DNA of 64,000 nucleotides from Treponema sp. (GTDB lineage: Bacteria > Spirochaetota > Spirochaetia > Treponematales > Treponemataceae): contig JAEDGP010000001.1 in assembly GCA_016297405.1 (NCBI GenBank), positions 1 to 64,000 on the forward strand, read 5' to 3'. The position numbers and the translations under genes are program-made. The notes beneath the pieces were generated by a model. That model was not told the DNA's origin and did no database searches. It saw only the letters and a list, made by a program, of their open reading frames with translations. Of the stretch, positions 1-9,337 are shown one piece after another (positions within the stretch are counted from its first letter, which is position 1; each line of letters starts with the position of its first letter).

Positions 1-1
1 G

Positions 2-424
2 ATGCCACAGATGGGTATGGGTATGGGAATGCCTCAGATGGGCGGTATGCAGATGCCTCAGATGGGTTTGGGAATGCAAATGGGTCAGAATATGGGAATG
101 AATGTTCCTAATGTTCAGACATTGCAGTATCCAATGCTTCAAGGAACAAATACTGGTAGCGAACAGGGCAATATCAGTCTTATCATGGACGTTTTCATGG
201 AGATGACTGTAGAGCTTGGTCGTACAAAGAAACAGATTAAGGATATTCTTGGTATGGGCGAAGGTACAATCATTGAGCTTGATAAACTTGCCGGTGAACC
301 AGTAGATATTCTTGTAAATCACAAGCCAATTGCAAAGGGAGAAGTTGTAGTCATTGATGAAAACTTCGGTGTTCGTGTTACAGAGATTCTTTCTCCTTTG
401 GAACGCGTTTCAGATTTGCATTAA
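2..424 (+). CDS. fliN: Flagellar motor switch protein FliN/FliY, C-terminal part (5' end outside window)
   Basis: FliN (FliY in some bacteria) forms the lower part of the cytoplasmic C-ring and takes part in torque generation, rotor switching and docking of the export ATPase. The visible 140 residues end in the SpoA/FliN fold: a [12 protein letters not shown] start, the [18 protein letters not shown] core and the FGVRVTEI end are characteristic. Before it lies a linker of about 38 residues made almost only of Met, Gln, Gly and Pro. The frame is open to the left edge, so the first ATG is probably internal and the N-terminal part is missing. fliO follows within 30 bases, which fits the spirochaete fliN-fliO-fliP order. 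The domain call is secure; the full length is unknown. Confidence 0.93.
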   Translation: MPQMGMGMGMPQMGGMQMPQMGLGMQMGQNMGMNVPNVQTLQYPMLQGTNTGSEQGNISLIMDVFMEMTVELGRTKKQIKDILGMGEGTIIELDKLAGEPVDILVNHKPIAKGEVVVIDENFGVRVTEILSPLERVSDLH

Positions 425-451
425 TGCTTGATTTTCTTGGGTGGGGGAAAA

Positions 452-1081
452 TTGAGAAAATTTATTTTGCTTTTTATTGTTGCAATTTTTATTGCATCCG
501 TACCTGTGTATTCTCAAACAGAAAGTGAAACTTCTTTAACTGTTGAGGATGCTCAAGACACTAAGTCCCTGGAAGGGACAATTTCCTTAGATATTGATGA
601 AACAAATTCAGGATATGTTGCTGGAGCTGGTTTTTCATTTTGGGATGTCCTTAGAGTAATTCTGGTTTTGGCTCTGATAGTAGGGTGTATCTATTTTGTT
701 CTCTGGCTGATCAAGCGTGGAATGAAGATTTCCCCAAGTGATGATCCTTTTTTGCGTAAGGTTTCGTCCCTTGATTTAGCTCCTGGAAAATCTGTACAGA
801 TTGTATCTTTGGTCGATAAAGCATACATGCTTGGTGTTTGTGATAATACAATCAGTTTAATCAGCGAAATAACGGACAAAGATCTTGTTGATTCCATGAA
901 TGTGTATGCCGATAAAAAGAAAAATTCCGCAAAGCCAAGAAATTTTGAGGAGCTTTTAAGTATATTTACAAAAGGAAGTTCTTCTCAATCGTCTTCTGAT
1001 GTTTCTAAAAAGGAATCAGGTGAAAAGCTTGTTGATCTTTTAAAAAAGCAGAGGGAACGGATTAACGGAGACAGAAAATGA
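452..1081 (+). CDS. fliO: Flagellar biosynthesis protein FliO (FliZ)
   Basis: FliO is a small membrane protein that helps assemble the FliP pore of the flagellar export gate. This 209-residue product starts with a cleavable-looking signal peptide (residues 1-21, ending PVYSQ) and has one strong membrane helix around residues 65-85. The cytoplasmic part has the FliO pattern of DPFLRKVSSLDLAPGKS followed by VDKAYMLGV, then a Ser/Lys-rich tail. I chose the TTG at 452 because a GGTGGGGG ribosome-binding site sits just before it and the signal peptide then begins cleanly. An in-frame TTG at 428 lies before that site. Its stop overlaps the fliP start (ATGA). FliO sequences diverge widely, so position in the operon supports the call. 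Confidence 0.85.
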   Translation: MRKFILLFIVAIFIASVPVYSQTESETSLTVEDAQDTKSLEGTISLDIDETNSGYVAGAGFSFWDVLRVILVLALIVGCIYFVLWLIKRGMKISPSDDPFLRKVSSLDLAPGKSVQIVSLVDKAYMLGVCDNTISLISEITDKDLVDSMNVYADKKKNSAKPRNFEELLSIFTKGSSSQSSSDVSKKESGEKLVDLLKKQRERINGDRK

Positions 1082-1923
1082 ATTTCAAACGGCTTGTTTC
1101 TTTGTTTTTGGTTTTTCTTTTTGTTTCTATGTCTTCCTCTGTTTTTGGACAGCAGAAAAACAGTTTTCCTTCAGGCTCAACCGAAGGAACCACTGGGATG
1201 GGATCTAATGTTTCTGGTCCCCTTATTCCAAATGTTGATCTTAGGGTGACACAACCCCAAACCGGGCAGGAAGTTGCTTTTTCAGTTAGAATTCTGCTTC
1301 TTTTGACATTGCTTTCGTTGGCTCCAAGCATGCTTGTGCTTGTGACCTCATTTTTGCGTTTTTCAATTGTTTTGGATTTCATAAAGCGTTCGCTTTCATT
1401 GCAGCAAGTTCCTCCAACCGCAGTTTTGAATGGAATTGCTTTTTTTATGACGATTTTTGTAATGTTTCCTACGTTCAAAAATATATATGACGATGCTTAT
1501 AAGCCAATGGCTGACGGAGAAATTGGAATCGAGCAGGCAATAAAAAATAGTGAGTCGCCGTTAAGACTTTTTATGTATGGTCAAATAGCTGGAAGAGATG
1601 GGAAAGGAAAGGATGTTAAGTATATTGCCATGTTCATGAATATGGCAAATATGGAAAGGCCGCAAACTTTGGAAGATGTGCCAACATACGTCCTTATTCC
1701 TGCATATATCCTTCATGAACTAACTGTTGCCTTTAAGATTGGAATCATGCTTTACATTCCATTTATTGTCATCGATATGGTGGTGGCCAGCATACTTATG
1801 TCCATGGGAATGATGATGTTGCCGCCTGTTCAGATATCAATGCCTTTTAAGCTTATGCTTTTCATATTAGTTGATGGCTGGGGATTGCTTACGCAGCAAC
1901 TTTTCAATTCTGTTTTAAGGTAG
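1078..1923 (+). CDS. fliP: Flagellar export gate protein FliP
   Basis: FliP is the main subunit of the FliP5-FliQ4-FliR1 gate of the flagellar type III export apparatus in the inner membrane. The 281-residue protein has a signal peptide (residues 1-25), a variable periplasmic stretch and then the family core: LLTLLSLAPSMLVLVTSFLRFSIV, QQVPPTAVLNGIAFFMT, and the C-terminal helices with PAYILHELTVAFKIG and MGMMMLPPVQIS. Length and motifs match the family. The gene overlaps fliO by four bases and is followed eight bases later by fliQ, so the genes are almost certainly co-transcribed and translationally coupled. Confidence 0.97.
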   Translation: MNFKRLVSLFLVFLFVSMSSSVFGQQKNSFPSGSTEGTTGMGSNVSGPLIPNVDLRVTQPQTGQEVAFSVRILLLLTLLSLAPSMLVLVTSFLRFSIVLDFIKRSLSLQQVPPTAVLNGIAFFMTIFVMFPTFKNIYDDAYKPMADGEIGIEQAIKNSESPLRLFMYGQIAGRDGKGKDVKYIAMFMNMANMERPQTLEDVPTYVLIPAYILHELTVAFKIGIMLYIPFIVIDMVVASILMSMGMMMLPPVQISMPFKLMLFILVDGWGLLTQQLFNSVLR

Positions 1924-1930
1924 GTAAGGC

Positions 1931-2197
1931 ATGGAAACGTCTTTTTTGGTTGGTTTGCTTAGGGAAGGAATCGGCCAGGTTCTAATGTTGATTTTGCCAA
2001 TTCTTGGCGTTGCCCTGATTGTAGGGCTTTTTGTTGCAATTTTTCAGGCTACAACTTCTATTCAGGAACAGACGCTCACATTCCTGCCAAAGCTTCTGGC
2101 GATTTTCGCAATGTTGTTTCTCTTATCCAATTGGATGTTTACTGAAATCAGTGAATGGACTATCAGACTCTTCCTTTCAATAGGCCGAATGAATTAG
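1931..2197 (+). CDS. fliQ: Flagellar export gate protein FliQ
   Basis: FliQ is a two-helix subunit that wraps the FliP/FliR core of the export gate. The product is 88 residues, the usual family length, with two hydrophobic helices separated by the conserved stretch FQATTSIQEQTLTFLPKL, a hallmark of FliQ. The ATG has a short GGTAAGGC site upstream, and the gene sits between fliP and fliR as in most flagellar operons. Nothing is unusual about it. Confidence 0.97.
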   Translation: METSFLVGLLREGIGQVLMLILPILGVALIVGLFVAIFQATTSIQEQTLTFLPKLLAIFAMLFLLSNWMFTEISEWTIRLFLSIGRMN

Positions 2198-2204
2198 GTG
2201 AAGC

Positions 2205-3008
2205 ATGTTTGAAACAATCTTGAACAAAGCTCCAATTTTTCTTCTCGTATGTTCAAGGTGTGCGGCCATGATAATGACTTTGCCTTTGTTTTCTACTAGA
2301 ACAGTACCCATGGGTGCAAAAGTTGCTTTGGTGGGTTATATGGCGTATCTTTCAATGGGGATTGCTAATTACGAAGCCTATCTGCCCATGATGAACGAAA
2401 ACGGCGCATTTGACCTTAATTATCTGCTTTTGATGGTTGGGGAAGCGTTCATTGGTATCATAATGGGTTTTTATGTAAGCATAATTTTTGCTGCATTTAG
2501 CTCTGCAGGTCAGTTTTTCTCCTTTCAAATGGGTTTCTCCGCTTCCGAAGTTTATGATGCTCTTTCACAGGTAGAAAATCCTCTTATGGGTCAGTATTTC
2601 AATCTTGTTGCAATGCTGATTTTCCTGCAGAATCAATGGCTTCAAAAACTTTTTCTTCATGGTTTATTCGAAAGTTTCAAATCGATGAATGTTTTCAGTT
2701 TGCTGGATCAGAAGGAGTCTTTGCTGAAGTTCCTCGTTTCAGGACTTTCGAATCTTTTTGCTGATGCCATGCTTATTGCACTTCCTATTATGGGTTCCTT
2801 GCTTTTGATTACGGTGTGCACAGGACTTCTTTCTAAGGCTGCACCACAGATGAATCTTTTGTCAGAGGGATTTCCTGTCATGATTCTTTTGACTTTTGGG
2901 GTTCTGTTTGCATGGTTTCCGGAAATATGCAGTTTTTTCCAGCGCTCTTTTATGACTGGAGTAAATAACCTTTCAATTTTTGTTCAAGGCTTTAATAAGG
3001 GGGTCTAG
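2205..3008 (+). CDS. fliR: Flagellar export gate protein FliR
   Basis: FliR completes the export gate and structurally resembles a FliP-FliQ fusion. The 267-residue protein is strongly hydrophobic with about six membrane segments. Recognisable family features are SRCAAMIMTLPLFSTRTVPMGAKVAL near the N-terminus, GEAFIGIIMGFYVSIIFAAF in the middle and LLSKAAPQMNLLSEGFPVMI near the C-terminus. It begins seven bases after fliQ with a GGTGAAGC ribosome-binding site, and flhB follows two bases after its stop. The call rests on motifs, length and position together. Confidence 0.96.
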   Translation: MFETILNKAPIFLLVCSRCAAMIMTLPLFSTRTVPMGAKVALVGYMAYLSMGIANYEAYLPMMNENGAFDLNYLLLMVGEAFIGIIMGFYVSIIFAAFSSAGQFFSFQMGFSASEVYDALSQVENPLMGQYFNLVAMLIFLQNQWLQKLFLHGLFESFKSMNVFSLLDQKESLLKFLVSGLSNLFADAMLIALPIMGSLLLITVCTGLLSKAAPQMNLLSEGFPVMILLTFGVLFAWFPEICSFFQRSFMTGVNNLSIFVQGFNKGV

Positions 3009-3010
3009 TT

Positions 3011-4105
3011 TTGAGTAGTCAGAATTTGGATCTACAGTGGTTTTCTGCGGAAGATGAAGGACGCACAGAAGAGCCATCATTAGAGAAACTTCGTAAAGCC
3101 AGAGAAGAAGGTCGTGTTGCCAAGAGTCAGGAACTTTGCGGTTCTGTTGTTTTTTTTGTGACAAGCATGGTTCTTATTTTTACAGCAAAAAACATTTTTA
3201 CTACTTGTCTGGAAGTTTATCGCTTCTTTTTTAACCGTTGTACTGATTTGGATTTTTTCCAGGCTTCCTATGGGATATATTTTTTGACAACTCTTGGAAA
3301 GCTTGTGTTGCCAATTGGTTTTTCCGGAATGGTTGCTGGCGTTCTTGCCAATATCATTCAAAATAAGGGGTTTATTTTCACCTGGAAACCTATAGCACCG
3401 AAGTTTTCAAAAATCATTCCAAAATTCGCTGAATATTTCAAGAATACGCTTTTTTCTTTAAAAGGTGTTTTTAATATTTTCAAGTCGCTCATAAAAGTGG
3501 CAATTATAGTGTTCATTGCTTATTTTTTGATGTCTGCAAATATTCCCGTTATTTTGAATTCTATCGGTGTGGGAAGCATGCTTGTTCCTGTGGGTAATCT
3601 TGCAAATATGGCAGCTCAAATGATTGTCATAATTTCTGTACTTTTTCTTTTGATTTCTATACCTGATTTTTTTATAAACAAGCGGGAATTTATGGAATCA
3701 ATGAAAATGACAAAGCAGGAAGTAAAAGATGAATATAAGGAACTGGAAGGGGACCCGCAGGTTAAAGGAAAAATTCGACAGCAAATAATTGAACTTATGC
3801 AGCAGGATTTGCCCAATACGATTCGCGACTCAGATGTAGTAATTGCAAACCCTACCCATTATGCGGTTTCAATGAAATATGATCGGGATGTTGCGAATGA
3901 ACCTATGGTAACTGCAAAAGGTCAGGGTGAGGTTGCCCTTTATATCAGGCGTTTAGCTGAAGAAAATGGGGTTCCTGTAGTTGAAAATAAACCTTTGGCA
4001 CGTAGCCTTTACTCTGAATTGGATGTAGGTGATGTTATTCCTGAGGGTTATTGGGAATTACTTGCCAAAGTATACGCTGAAGTTGTAAAATACAATGCTA
4101 ATTAA
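3011..4105 (+). CDS. flhB: Flagellar export protein and substrate-specificity switch FlhB
   Basis: FlhB closes the FliPQR gate and switches export from rod/hook to filament substrates after cleaving itself. The start is TTG, placed right behind fliR and followed by the family N-terminus (EDEGRTEEPSLEKLRKAREEGRVAKSQEL). Four membrane helices follow, then the cytoplasmic domain. The autocleavage motif NPTH is intact; Asn280-Pro281 is the expected scission site. The length of 364 residues is normal. A 39-base gap with a GGTGGGG site separates it from flhA. Start-codon choice is secure because no earlier in-frame start fits the gap. Confidence 0.97.
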   Translation: MSSQNLDLQWFSAEDEGRTEEPSLEKLRKAREEGRVAKSQELCGSVVFFVTSMVLIFTAKNIFTTCLEVYRFFFNRCTDLDFFQASYGIYFLTTLGKLVLPIGFSGMVAGVLANIIQNKGFIFTWKPIAPKFSKIIPKFAEYFKNTLFSLKGVFNIFKSLIKVAIIVFIAYFLMSANIPVILNSIGVGSMLVPVGNLANMAAQMIVIISVLFLLISIPDFFINKREFMESMKMTKQEVKDEYKELEGDPQVKGKIRQQIIELMQQDLPNTIRDSDVVIANPTHYAVSMKYDRDVANEPMVTAKGQGEVALYIRRLAEENGVPVVENKPLARSLYSELDVGDVIPEGYWELLAKVYAEVVKYNAN

Positions 4106-4144
4106 TTTATAAATTAATAAAAGTAATTTGCTGGGTGGGGACTA

Positions 4145-6283
4145 ATGGCAGACGAACAAAGGGGAAGAATTTTAAATATCATTACGACTTACTCTGTATT
4201 TGTTGCAGTAGTTGTCGTTATGCTTATGATTGTAATTCCGCTTCCCAAAACTCTCATTGACTTAATGATGGCATTGAATCTTGCTTTATCAGTTCTGATT
4301 CTGCTTATTGTCATTCGTACTCCAAGAGCTTCGAGTTTTTCGATATTTCCACGACTCACCCTTTTTATGACTTTGTTTGGTCTTGGCATTAACGTATCCT
4401 CAACAAGGTTAATTCTTGCAGAAAAAGCTTCAGCCAAAACCCAAAGTGCCATGGTTCAGGCTTTTTCAAATATTGTAACGAAAGGAAATCTTACAGTTGG
4501 TTTCGTAATGTTTGTAATTATCCTGGTTGTACAGCTTGTAGTAATTACAAAAGGTGCAGGACGTGTTTCAGAAGTTGCAGCACGCTTTACCTTGGATGCC
4601 ATGCAGACCAAGAATATGTCCATAGATCAGAAACTTGCTAATGGATACATAACTGCTGAAGAAGCCCAGGAGCTCCATGCCGAAATAGATAGGGATATCG
4701 ATTTTTATTCGAATATGGACGGTTCTTCTAAATTCGTATCGGGAAATGTCAAAGCCGGTGTGTTCATTACACTCATAAATCTAATTGGTGGATTTATCGT
4801 AGGTATGTATTTCAACAAAATGTCATGGGAAGCTGCCCTTAAGACCTATGCTAATTTGACTATTGGTGACGGACTTTTAAGTCAAGTGCCTTCGTTATTT
4901 CTTTCATTTGCTACTGGTATTCTTGTTACAGCTGATAAATCTGATGAACAGATTACTGATAAAATTCGCCGTGAATTTAATGTGGATGGACGTCTTTATA
5001 TCCTTGTTGGCATTCTTTGCATTCTATTGGGGTTTGGTCTGGGCAATGGAACTCAAGTTGTAATGCTTCCTTTAGGCGCAGTTCTTGTTTTTTATGGATG
5101 GGGTTTGTCTCGAAAAAACGAAAAAATTGCTGGTCAGAAGGTTGCCCAGGAACAGGCGAAAGCTCAAAACTCTGCTCAGAATCCAGATGGTTCTCAGAAA
5201 GACGATTCTGTAGCTCCATTAGATCCGTTGCAGCTTGAAATTGGATATGCGCTTATTCCCCTTGTTGATAAGGAAAAAGGTGCGGAACTTTTGGAACGTA
5301 TTACTCGCATCAGGCATGAGTGTGCCTTCGATATGGGACTTCCGGTACCTAAGGTTCGAATTCGTGATAATATGAGTCTAGAACCAGATGTTTACTCTTT
5401 TAAAATCCGCGGAATCGAAAAAGGAAGCGGGCAGATTCGACTGAACAGTTATCTATGTATGGATACTGGTGCAGTTACAGAAAAACTGTCTGGCATTGCT
5501 ACCCGGGATCCAACATTTGGCATGCCTGCAATATGGCTATCAGAAGATCAGCTTAGCGATGCAGAACAGGCAGGTTATGTTGTTGTAGATCCTCCTACTG
5601 TAATTGCTACTCATATTACTGAAATCATTAAACGCAATGCTTCAACAATTCTTACTCGCGAAGATGTTAAAAAACTTGTTGATGCAGTAGATAAAACCAA
5701 CCCTGTAGTTGTACAGGAAGTTCTTCATGGCGAACGGTATAAATTCACATATGGCGACATTGAAAAAGTCTTGAAGGGGCTGTTGGAAGAACGAGTTTCC
5801 ATTCGCGATATGGTTACTTTGCTTGAAACTTTGGCAAACTATGGGCCAACTTACGGTGGACTTAAAAATGGAACCTGGGAACTTATTGAAAAAGTGCGCC
5901 AGGCATTTGGCCTTCAGATTTGTCTTCAATATGCAGATTCTGAGAAGAATCTGCATGTTTTGAACCTTTCTCAAAAATGGACTGAGAAATTCCTTGAAAT
6001 GCAGCAGATACCTGCTGACGGATCACGTCCATTTGCGGCTTTTGACCCTGTGGATGGACGCGCATGGATCAGGGCTGCTGATGAGGCTTTGCAGAAAGTT
6101 CATCAGGCCGGTTACCTTCCTGTAATCATGTGTTCAAGTGTAGTTCGCCAGCTGGTAAAGAATTCAATTGAAAGAGAACTTCCTGGTGCAGTTGTCATTT
6201 CTGAAAAAGAGATTCTTGCTGCAGGAAACGAAATTAAGCTTCAGGTTCTTGATGAAATCAGATATTCGGATGGTATTTTATGA
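4145..6283 (+). CDS. flhA: Flagellar export apparatus protein FlhA
   Basis: FlhA forms the nonameric ring of the export apparatus, couples ion flow to export and docks chaperone-substrate complexes. The 712-residue protein has about eight N-terminal membrane helices (residues 15-320), a Gln/Ala/Ser-rich linker near 335-360 and a large cytoplasmic domain beginning at LEIGYALIPLVDKEKGAELLERI. The FHIPEP-family signature region reads RFTLDAMQTKNMSID around residue 154, where many relatives have PGKQ after the Met; the rest of the signature is kept. A strong GGGTGGGG site precedes the ATG. Its stop overlaps the flhF start (ATGA). Confidence 0.97.
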   Translation: MADEQRGRILNIITTYSVFVAVVVVMLMIVIPLPKTLIDLMMALNLALSVLILLIVIRTPRASSFSIFPRLTLFMTLFGLGINVSSTRLILAEKASAKTQSAMVQAFSNIVTKGNLTVGFVMFVIILVVQLVVITKGAGRVSEVAARFTLDAMQTKNMSIDQKLANGYITAEEAQELHAEIDRDIDFYSNMDGSSKFVSGNVKAGVFITLINLIGGFIVGMYFNKMSWEAALKTYANLTIGDGLLSQVPSLFLSFATGILVTADKSDEQITDKIRREFNVDGRLYILVGILCILLGFGLGNGTQVVMLPLGAVLVFYGWGLSRKNEKIAGQKVAQEQAKAQNSAQNPDGSQKDDSVAPLDPLQLEIGYALIPLVDKEKGAELLERITRIRHECAFDMGLPVPKVRIRDNMSLEPDVYSFKIRGIEKGSGQIRLNSYLCMDTGAVTEKLSGIATRDPTFGMPAIWLSEDQLSDAEQAGYVVVDPPTVIATHITEIIKRNASTILTREDVKKLVDAVDKTNPVVVQEVLHGERYKFTYGDIEKVLKGLLEERVSIRDMVTLLETLANYGPTYGGLKNGTWELIEKVRQAFGLQICLQYADSEKNLHVLNLSQKWTEKFLEMQQIPADGSRPFAAFDPVDGRAWIRAADEALQKVHQAGYLPVIMCSSVVRQLVKNSIERELPGAVVISEKEILAAGNEIKLQVLDEIRYSDGIL

Positions 6284-7530
6284 TCTCAGATGAAATGAAT
6301 AATTATCCTAAACGAATTGTTGCCCCAAGTTTTGATGATGCAAAAAGGGAACTTTTTGAAAAATACGCAACGAATTTTAAAATTGAGGGTCAGAAGACGA
6401 TATTGAAAGGCGGTTTTCTTGGCTTTGGTCAAAAAAAATATGTGGAAGTCACATATAGAACCATTGATCGGGCTGCTAACTTTGAAAATGTAAAACGTTC
6501 TCCGGGCATCTATTCTGTGAATGGAGCTTACCAAAAAAATATCAGTGATGAAGCTTTTGAAGCAAGTAAGGCAGAATTGCTAAAAAAAGCTCCTGTTGTT
6601 CAGTCAAATGCAGTGCAGAATCAAAAACTTGAAGAGATCAAGCAGATGATTTCAGATTTGCAGCTGAAACCTCAAGTTTCTTCGGAGGAGCATCCCACAA
6701 TCGAACGGATAAAGGAGCTTCTTTCAGAAAATGAATTTTCATATCAATATATAAAATTTATAGTTGAGAAAATAAAGAAGAGTTTTCCTTTGGAAAAGCT
6801 TGAAGATTTTGATTATGTCCAAAGAAACGTTGTGGACTGGATTGGAGAAACTATCTGCATTGCACCAGACAGGGTGGCTCGAAAACCTCATGTTGTGATA
6901 ATCGTAGGTCCAACCGGAGTAGGCAAGACTACAACCTTAGTAAAGCTTGCTGCACAGTATGTTTTGGCCGCAAAATCTTCACAAAAGTCGCCAAAATTAT
7001 GTTTTATAACCACCGATTCTATGCGAGTTGGTGCTTATGAACAGCTTGAACGTTATGGTTCAATTTTTGGAGTTCCCGTTCAAAAAGCTGAAAATGCAAA
7101 TGATGTCAAACAAATCTATGATAATGTGTGTGATTCTGTTGACGCAATTTTTATTGATACCAGCGGGTATAGTCCCAATGATGCAAGTCATATTGGAAAC
7201 ATGAAAATGACTTTGGATGTACAGGGATTAAATCCGGATATTTATCTTGCTGTAATGGCTTCTTCAAAAGCCCGAGATTTGGCGAATATCATGAAAAATT
7301 ATGAGCCATTTGGCTATAATTCTGTTATCATTACTAAATGTGATGAATCAGAACAATATGGAAATATTATCAGTGTGCTTCATGAAAAGCACAAAAGTGT
7401 TTCCTATATTACAAACGGACAGCAGCCCGCTGGTTTTATTGAAAAAGCTAATGTCGTTGATTTTTTGATTCGCCTTGAAAATTTCAAGGTGGATAGAGTA
7501 CATATTGAAGATAAATTTGGAGAACAATAG
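6280..7530 (+). CDS. flhF: Flagellar placement GTPase FlhF (SRP-type)
   Basis: FlhF is a signal-recognition-particle-type GTPase that fixes the site and number of flagella, in spirochaetes the subpolar periplasmic flagella. The 416-residue protein has a variable N-terminal basic region, an N domain around residues 130-200 and a G domain with Walker [11 protein letters not shown] from residue 210. Further G-domain motifs are [13 protein letters not shown], the G3-like [11 protein letters not shown], and ITKCDES for guanine recognition. It overlaps flhA by four bases and is followed by its partner ATPase flhG after two bases. The start could also be the Met five codons downstream. Confidence 0.95.
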   Translation: MISDEMNNYPKRIVAPSFDDAKRELFEKYATNFKIEGQKTILKGGFLGFGQKKYVEVTYRTIDRAANFENVKRSPGIYSVNGAYQKNISDEAFEASKAELLKKAPVVQSNAVQNQKLEEIKQMISDLQLKPQVSSEEHPTIERIKELLSENEFSYQYIKFIVEKIKKSFPLEKLEDFDYVQRNVVDWIGETICIAPDRVARKPHVVIIVGPTGVGKTTTLVKLAAQYVLAAKSSQKSPKLCFITTDSMRVGAYEQLERYGSIFGVPVQKAENANDVKQIYDNVCDSVDAIFIDTSGYSPNDASHIGNMKMTLDVQGLNPDIYLAVMASSKARDLANIMKNYEPFGYNSVIITKCDESEQYGNIISVLHEKHKSVSYITNGQQPAGFIEKANVVDFLIRLENFKVDRVHIEDKFGEQ

Positions 7531-7532
7531 AG

Positions 7533-8417
7533 ATGGAAGAACAGGCAGAAGGATTGCGCGAACTTTTGGGTGGCAATGTGTCAACAGGAACTGATGATGC
7601 ACGAAAGAATCATTCAACCAGGATTATTGCCATTACAAGTGGTAAAGGTGGTGTTGGTAAAACCAATATATCCGTAAATATGGCTATTGCCTATGCTCAG
7701 CTTGGAAAAAAGGTTATTCTTATTGATGGCGACCTTGGCATGGCCAATGTAAATGTTATTTTGAATGTAGTACCTCAGTATAATCTCATGCATGTTATCA
7801 ACAAGAAGAAAACAATGAAGGAAATCATTCTGGATACTGAATTTGGCATTAAATTCATAGCTGGAGCCAATGGTTTTTCAAAAATTGCGAATCTTTCAGT
7901 TGAAGAGCTTGAATATTTCGCAAAACAGTTTAGTCAGCTGGAAAGCGCTGATATCATAATCATTGATACTGGTGCTGGTATTGCTAATAATGTATTGCAA
8001 TTTGTTGCGGCAGCTGATGAAGTGTATGTCGTTACAACGCCTGAACCAACTGCGATTACTGATGCTTATGGTATCATCAAAATTATAACTACAGAAATCA
8101 CTGACAGGTCAGTGAACATTAAGTTGCTTGTTAATCGTGTTCATTCATCAGATGAAGGAAAGCGAATTTCTGACAGAATCATTACGATTGTAGGACAATT
8201 TTTAGGATACAAAATTGATTACATTGGATTCGTTTATGATGATAATGTTGTTCAGGCATCTGTAATCAGACAAAAGCCTTTTATTGTTGTCAATCCAACT
8301 TCCAAACCTTCAGTATGTTTAAAACATATTGTAGGACGGATTGAAAAAACTGATTTCAGCGGAAATGAAGGTGTTTCTACGTTCCTGAAAAAATTCCTTG
8401 GTAAGAAGAGTAAATAA
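7533..8417 (+). CDS. flhG: MinD-like ATPase FlhG (YlxH/FleN family)
   Basis: FlhG is a MinD/ParA-type ATPase that stimulates FlhF GTP hydrolysis and limits flagellar number. The N-terminal residues (AEGLRELL) match the short FlhF-activating helix seen in this family. The deviant Walker [10 protein letters not shown] is at residues 36-44, followed by [14 protein letters not shown] and the Walker B-like IIIDTGAGI. The 294-residue length is normal. An amphipathic membrane-targeting C-terminus, as in MinD, is plausible ([13 protein letters not shown]). A good GGAG site precedes the ATG, and the gene lies directly behind flhF. Confidence 0.95.
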   Translation: MEEQAEGLRELLGGNVSTGTDDARKNHSTRIIAITSGKGGVGKTNISVNMAIAYAQLGKKVILIDGDLGMANVNVILNVVPQYNLMHVINKKKTMKEIILDTEFGIKFIAGANGFSKIANLSVEELEYFAKQFSQLESADIIIIDTGAGIANNVLQFVAAADEVYVVTTPEPTAITDAYGIIKIITTEITDRSVNIKLLVNRVHSSDEGKRISDRIITIVGQFLGYKIDYIGFVYDDNVVQASVIRQKPFIVVNPTSKPSVCLKHIVGRIEKTDFSGNEGVSTFLKKFLGKKSK

Positions 8418-8449
8418 AAATTATTCTGTTATTTTAACTGAAAATGATG

Positions 8450-8455
8450 TATAAT
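8450..8455 (+). promoter_or_regulatory. Candidate internal promoter -10 box (TATAAT)
   Basis: A perfect TATAAT lies in the 60-base gap after flhG, 22 bases before the likely ATG of the next gene and upstream of its AGGAGG site. No convincing -35 hexamer is visible at 16-18 bases, so promoter activity is uncertain. If active, it would let the downstream part of the operon, including fliA, be transcribed separately. Confidence 0.35.
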
Positions 8456-8477
8456 GATAAATTGGCAGGAGGTGAAA

Positions 8478-9305
8478 ATGAAAAGCGTTAAAGTTATAGC
8501 TGGATTTGGCATCTTTGGCTTTTTGCTTTCATTTCTTACAGGCCTTATTGCTGGTAGAAAGTTCTCTCATATAATCATTGATGCGCTGATTTTTCTCTTT
8601 GTTTTTGCCGCTATTGGAGCGTTGATATATTTTTTTGCGGCAAAGATAATTTTGTCACCTGCTGAAGGTGATAGTTTAAGCGATTCAGTATCTGATCAGC
8701 ATCAATCTTCACCCTCGTCCAGTAGTCAGGCGGTTGATATTCTTGTTGAAGATGAGGACCTTCCTGAAGAGGAAAATGCAAGTCAGTTTTTTGTCGGAAC
8801 CAATCATCAGATGCTGAATGATGGCGACTTGTCTTCTTCGTCTCCTGATACCGATAGTGGTGCGGAATATAATCAGGTTTCGCCTCAGAACGTAGTTGAA
8901 AAAAAAGAGTTTTTGGACGATGTTTCTAAAAACAATGAAGTTGCTTTTAATTCCGTTTCTTCGTCCGACGGATTTGTTCCAATGCCTTTGGCTGAGACGC
9001 GAAAAAACATTTCTGGTACAGAAGCGAAAACTTTGTCAGAAGTGAAACAAAGTGAAAATGAAAGTGGAAGTTATGATCAAGGAGGAGGCTCTGAAGAATT
9101 AGGTGTCCTTCCAGATCTTGAAGATATTGCCGGTGCACCGTCTGCGCCTGGTGCTAGTTTAGATCAGACTAGCGATGAGGATAGTTCATCTTCATGGGAA
9201 AACAGTAATAAAAGTGGGTCGTCTGATGCTTCTGAGGTAACAGAAGGCAAGGATGCTGCTCTGATGGCGAAAGCTATCAGTACGCTTCTTGCAAAAGAAG
9301 ATTAG
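8478..9305 (+). CDS. Hypothetical membrane protein with acidic Ser-rich cytoplasmic tail (flhG-fliA interval)
   Basis: I do not recognise a named family. The product has two membrane helices (about residues 5-26 and 32-56) and then some 215 residues rich in Ser, Asp, Glu and Gly that look unstructured. The last 25 residues, with a predicted helix ending in MAKAISTLLAKED, are the most ordered-looking part. I chose the ATG at 8478 because an AGGAGG ribosome-binding site lies five bases upstream. An ATG at 8454 precedes that site and overlaps a TATAAT. The place between flhG and fliA suggests a flagellum-linked or spirochaete-specific role, but no function can be assigned. Confidence 0.8.
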   Translation: MKSVKVIAGFGIFGFLLSFLTGLIAGRKFSHIIIDALIFLFVFAAIGALIYFFAAKIILSPAEGDSLSDSVSDQHQSSPSSSSQAVDILVEDEDLPEEENASQFFVGTNHQMLNDGDLSSSSPDTDSGAEYNQVSPQNVVEKKEFLDDVSKNNEVAFNSVSSSDGFVPMPLAETRKNISGTEAKTLSEVKQSENESGSYDQGGGSEELGVLPDLEDIAGAPSAPGASLDQTSDEDSSSSWENSNKSGSSDASEVTEGKDAALMAKAISTLLAKED

Positions 9306-9337
9306 TTTAGTTTCATCAGATACGAGGAAAGGGGACC

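Noticed and set aside
1..120. Short repeats as a CRISPR or VNTR array
   Set aside because: The repeats are in frame, have no spacers and encode a Met-Gly-Gln linker of FliN.
1062..1478. Minus-strand open frame of 138 codons opposite fliP
   Set aside because: It lies within conserved fliP and fliO coding sequence and shows no motif of its own.
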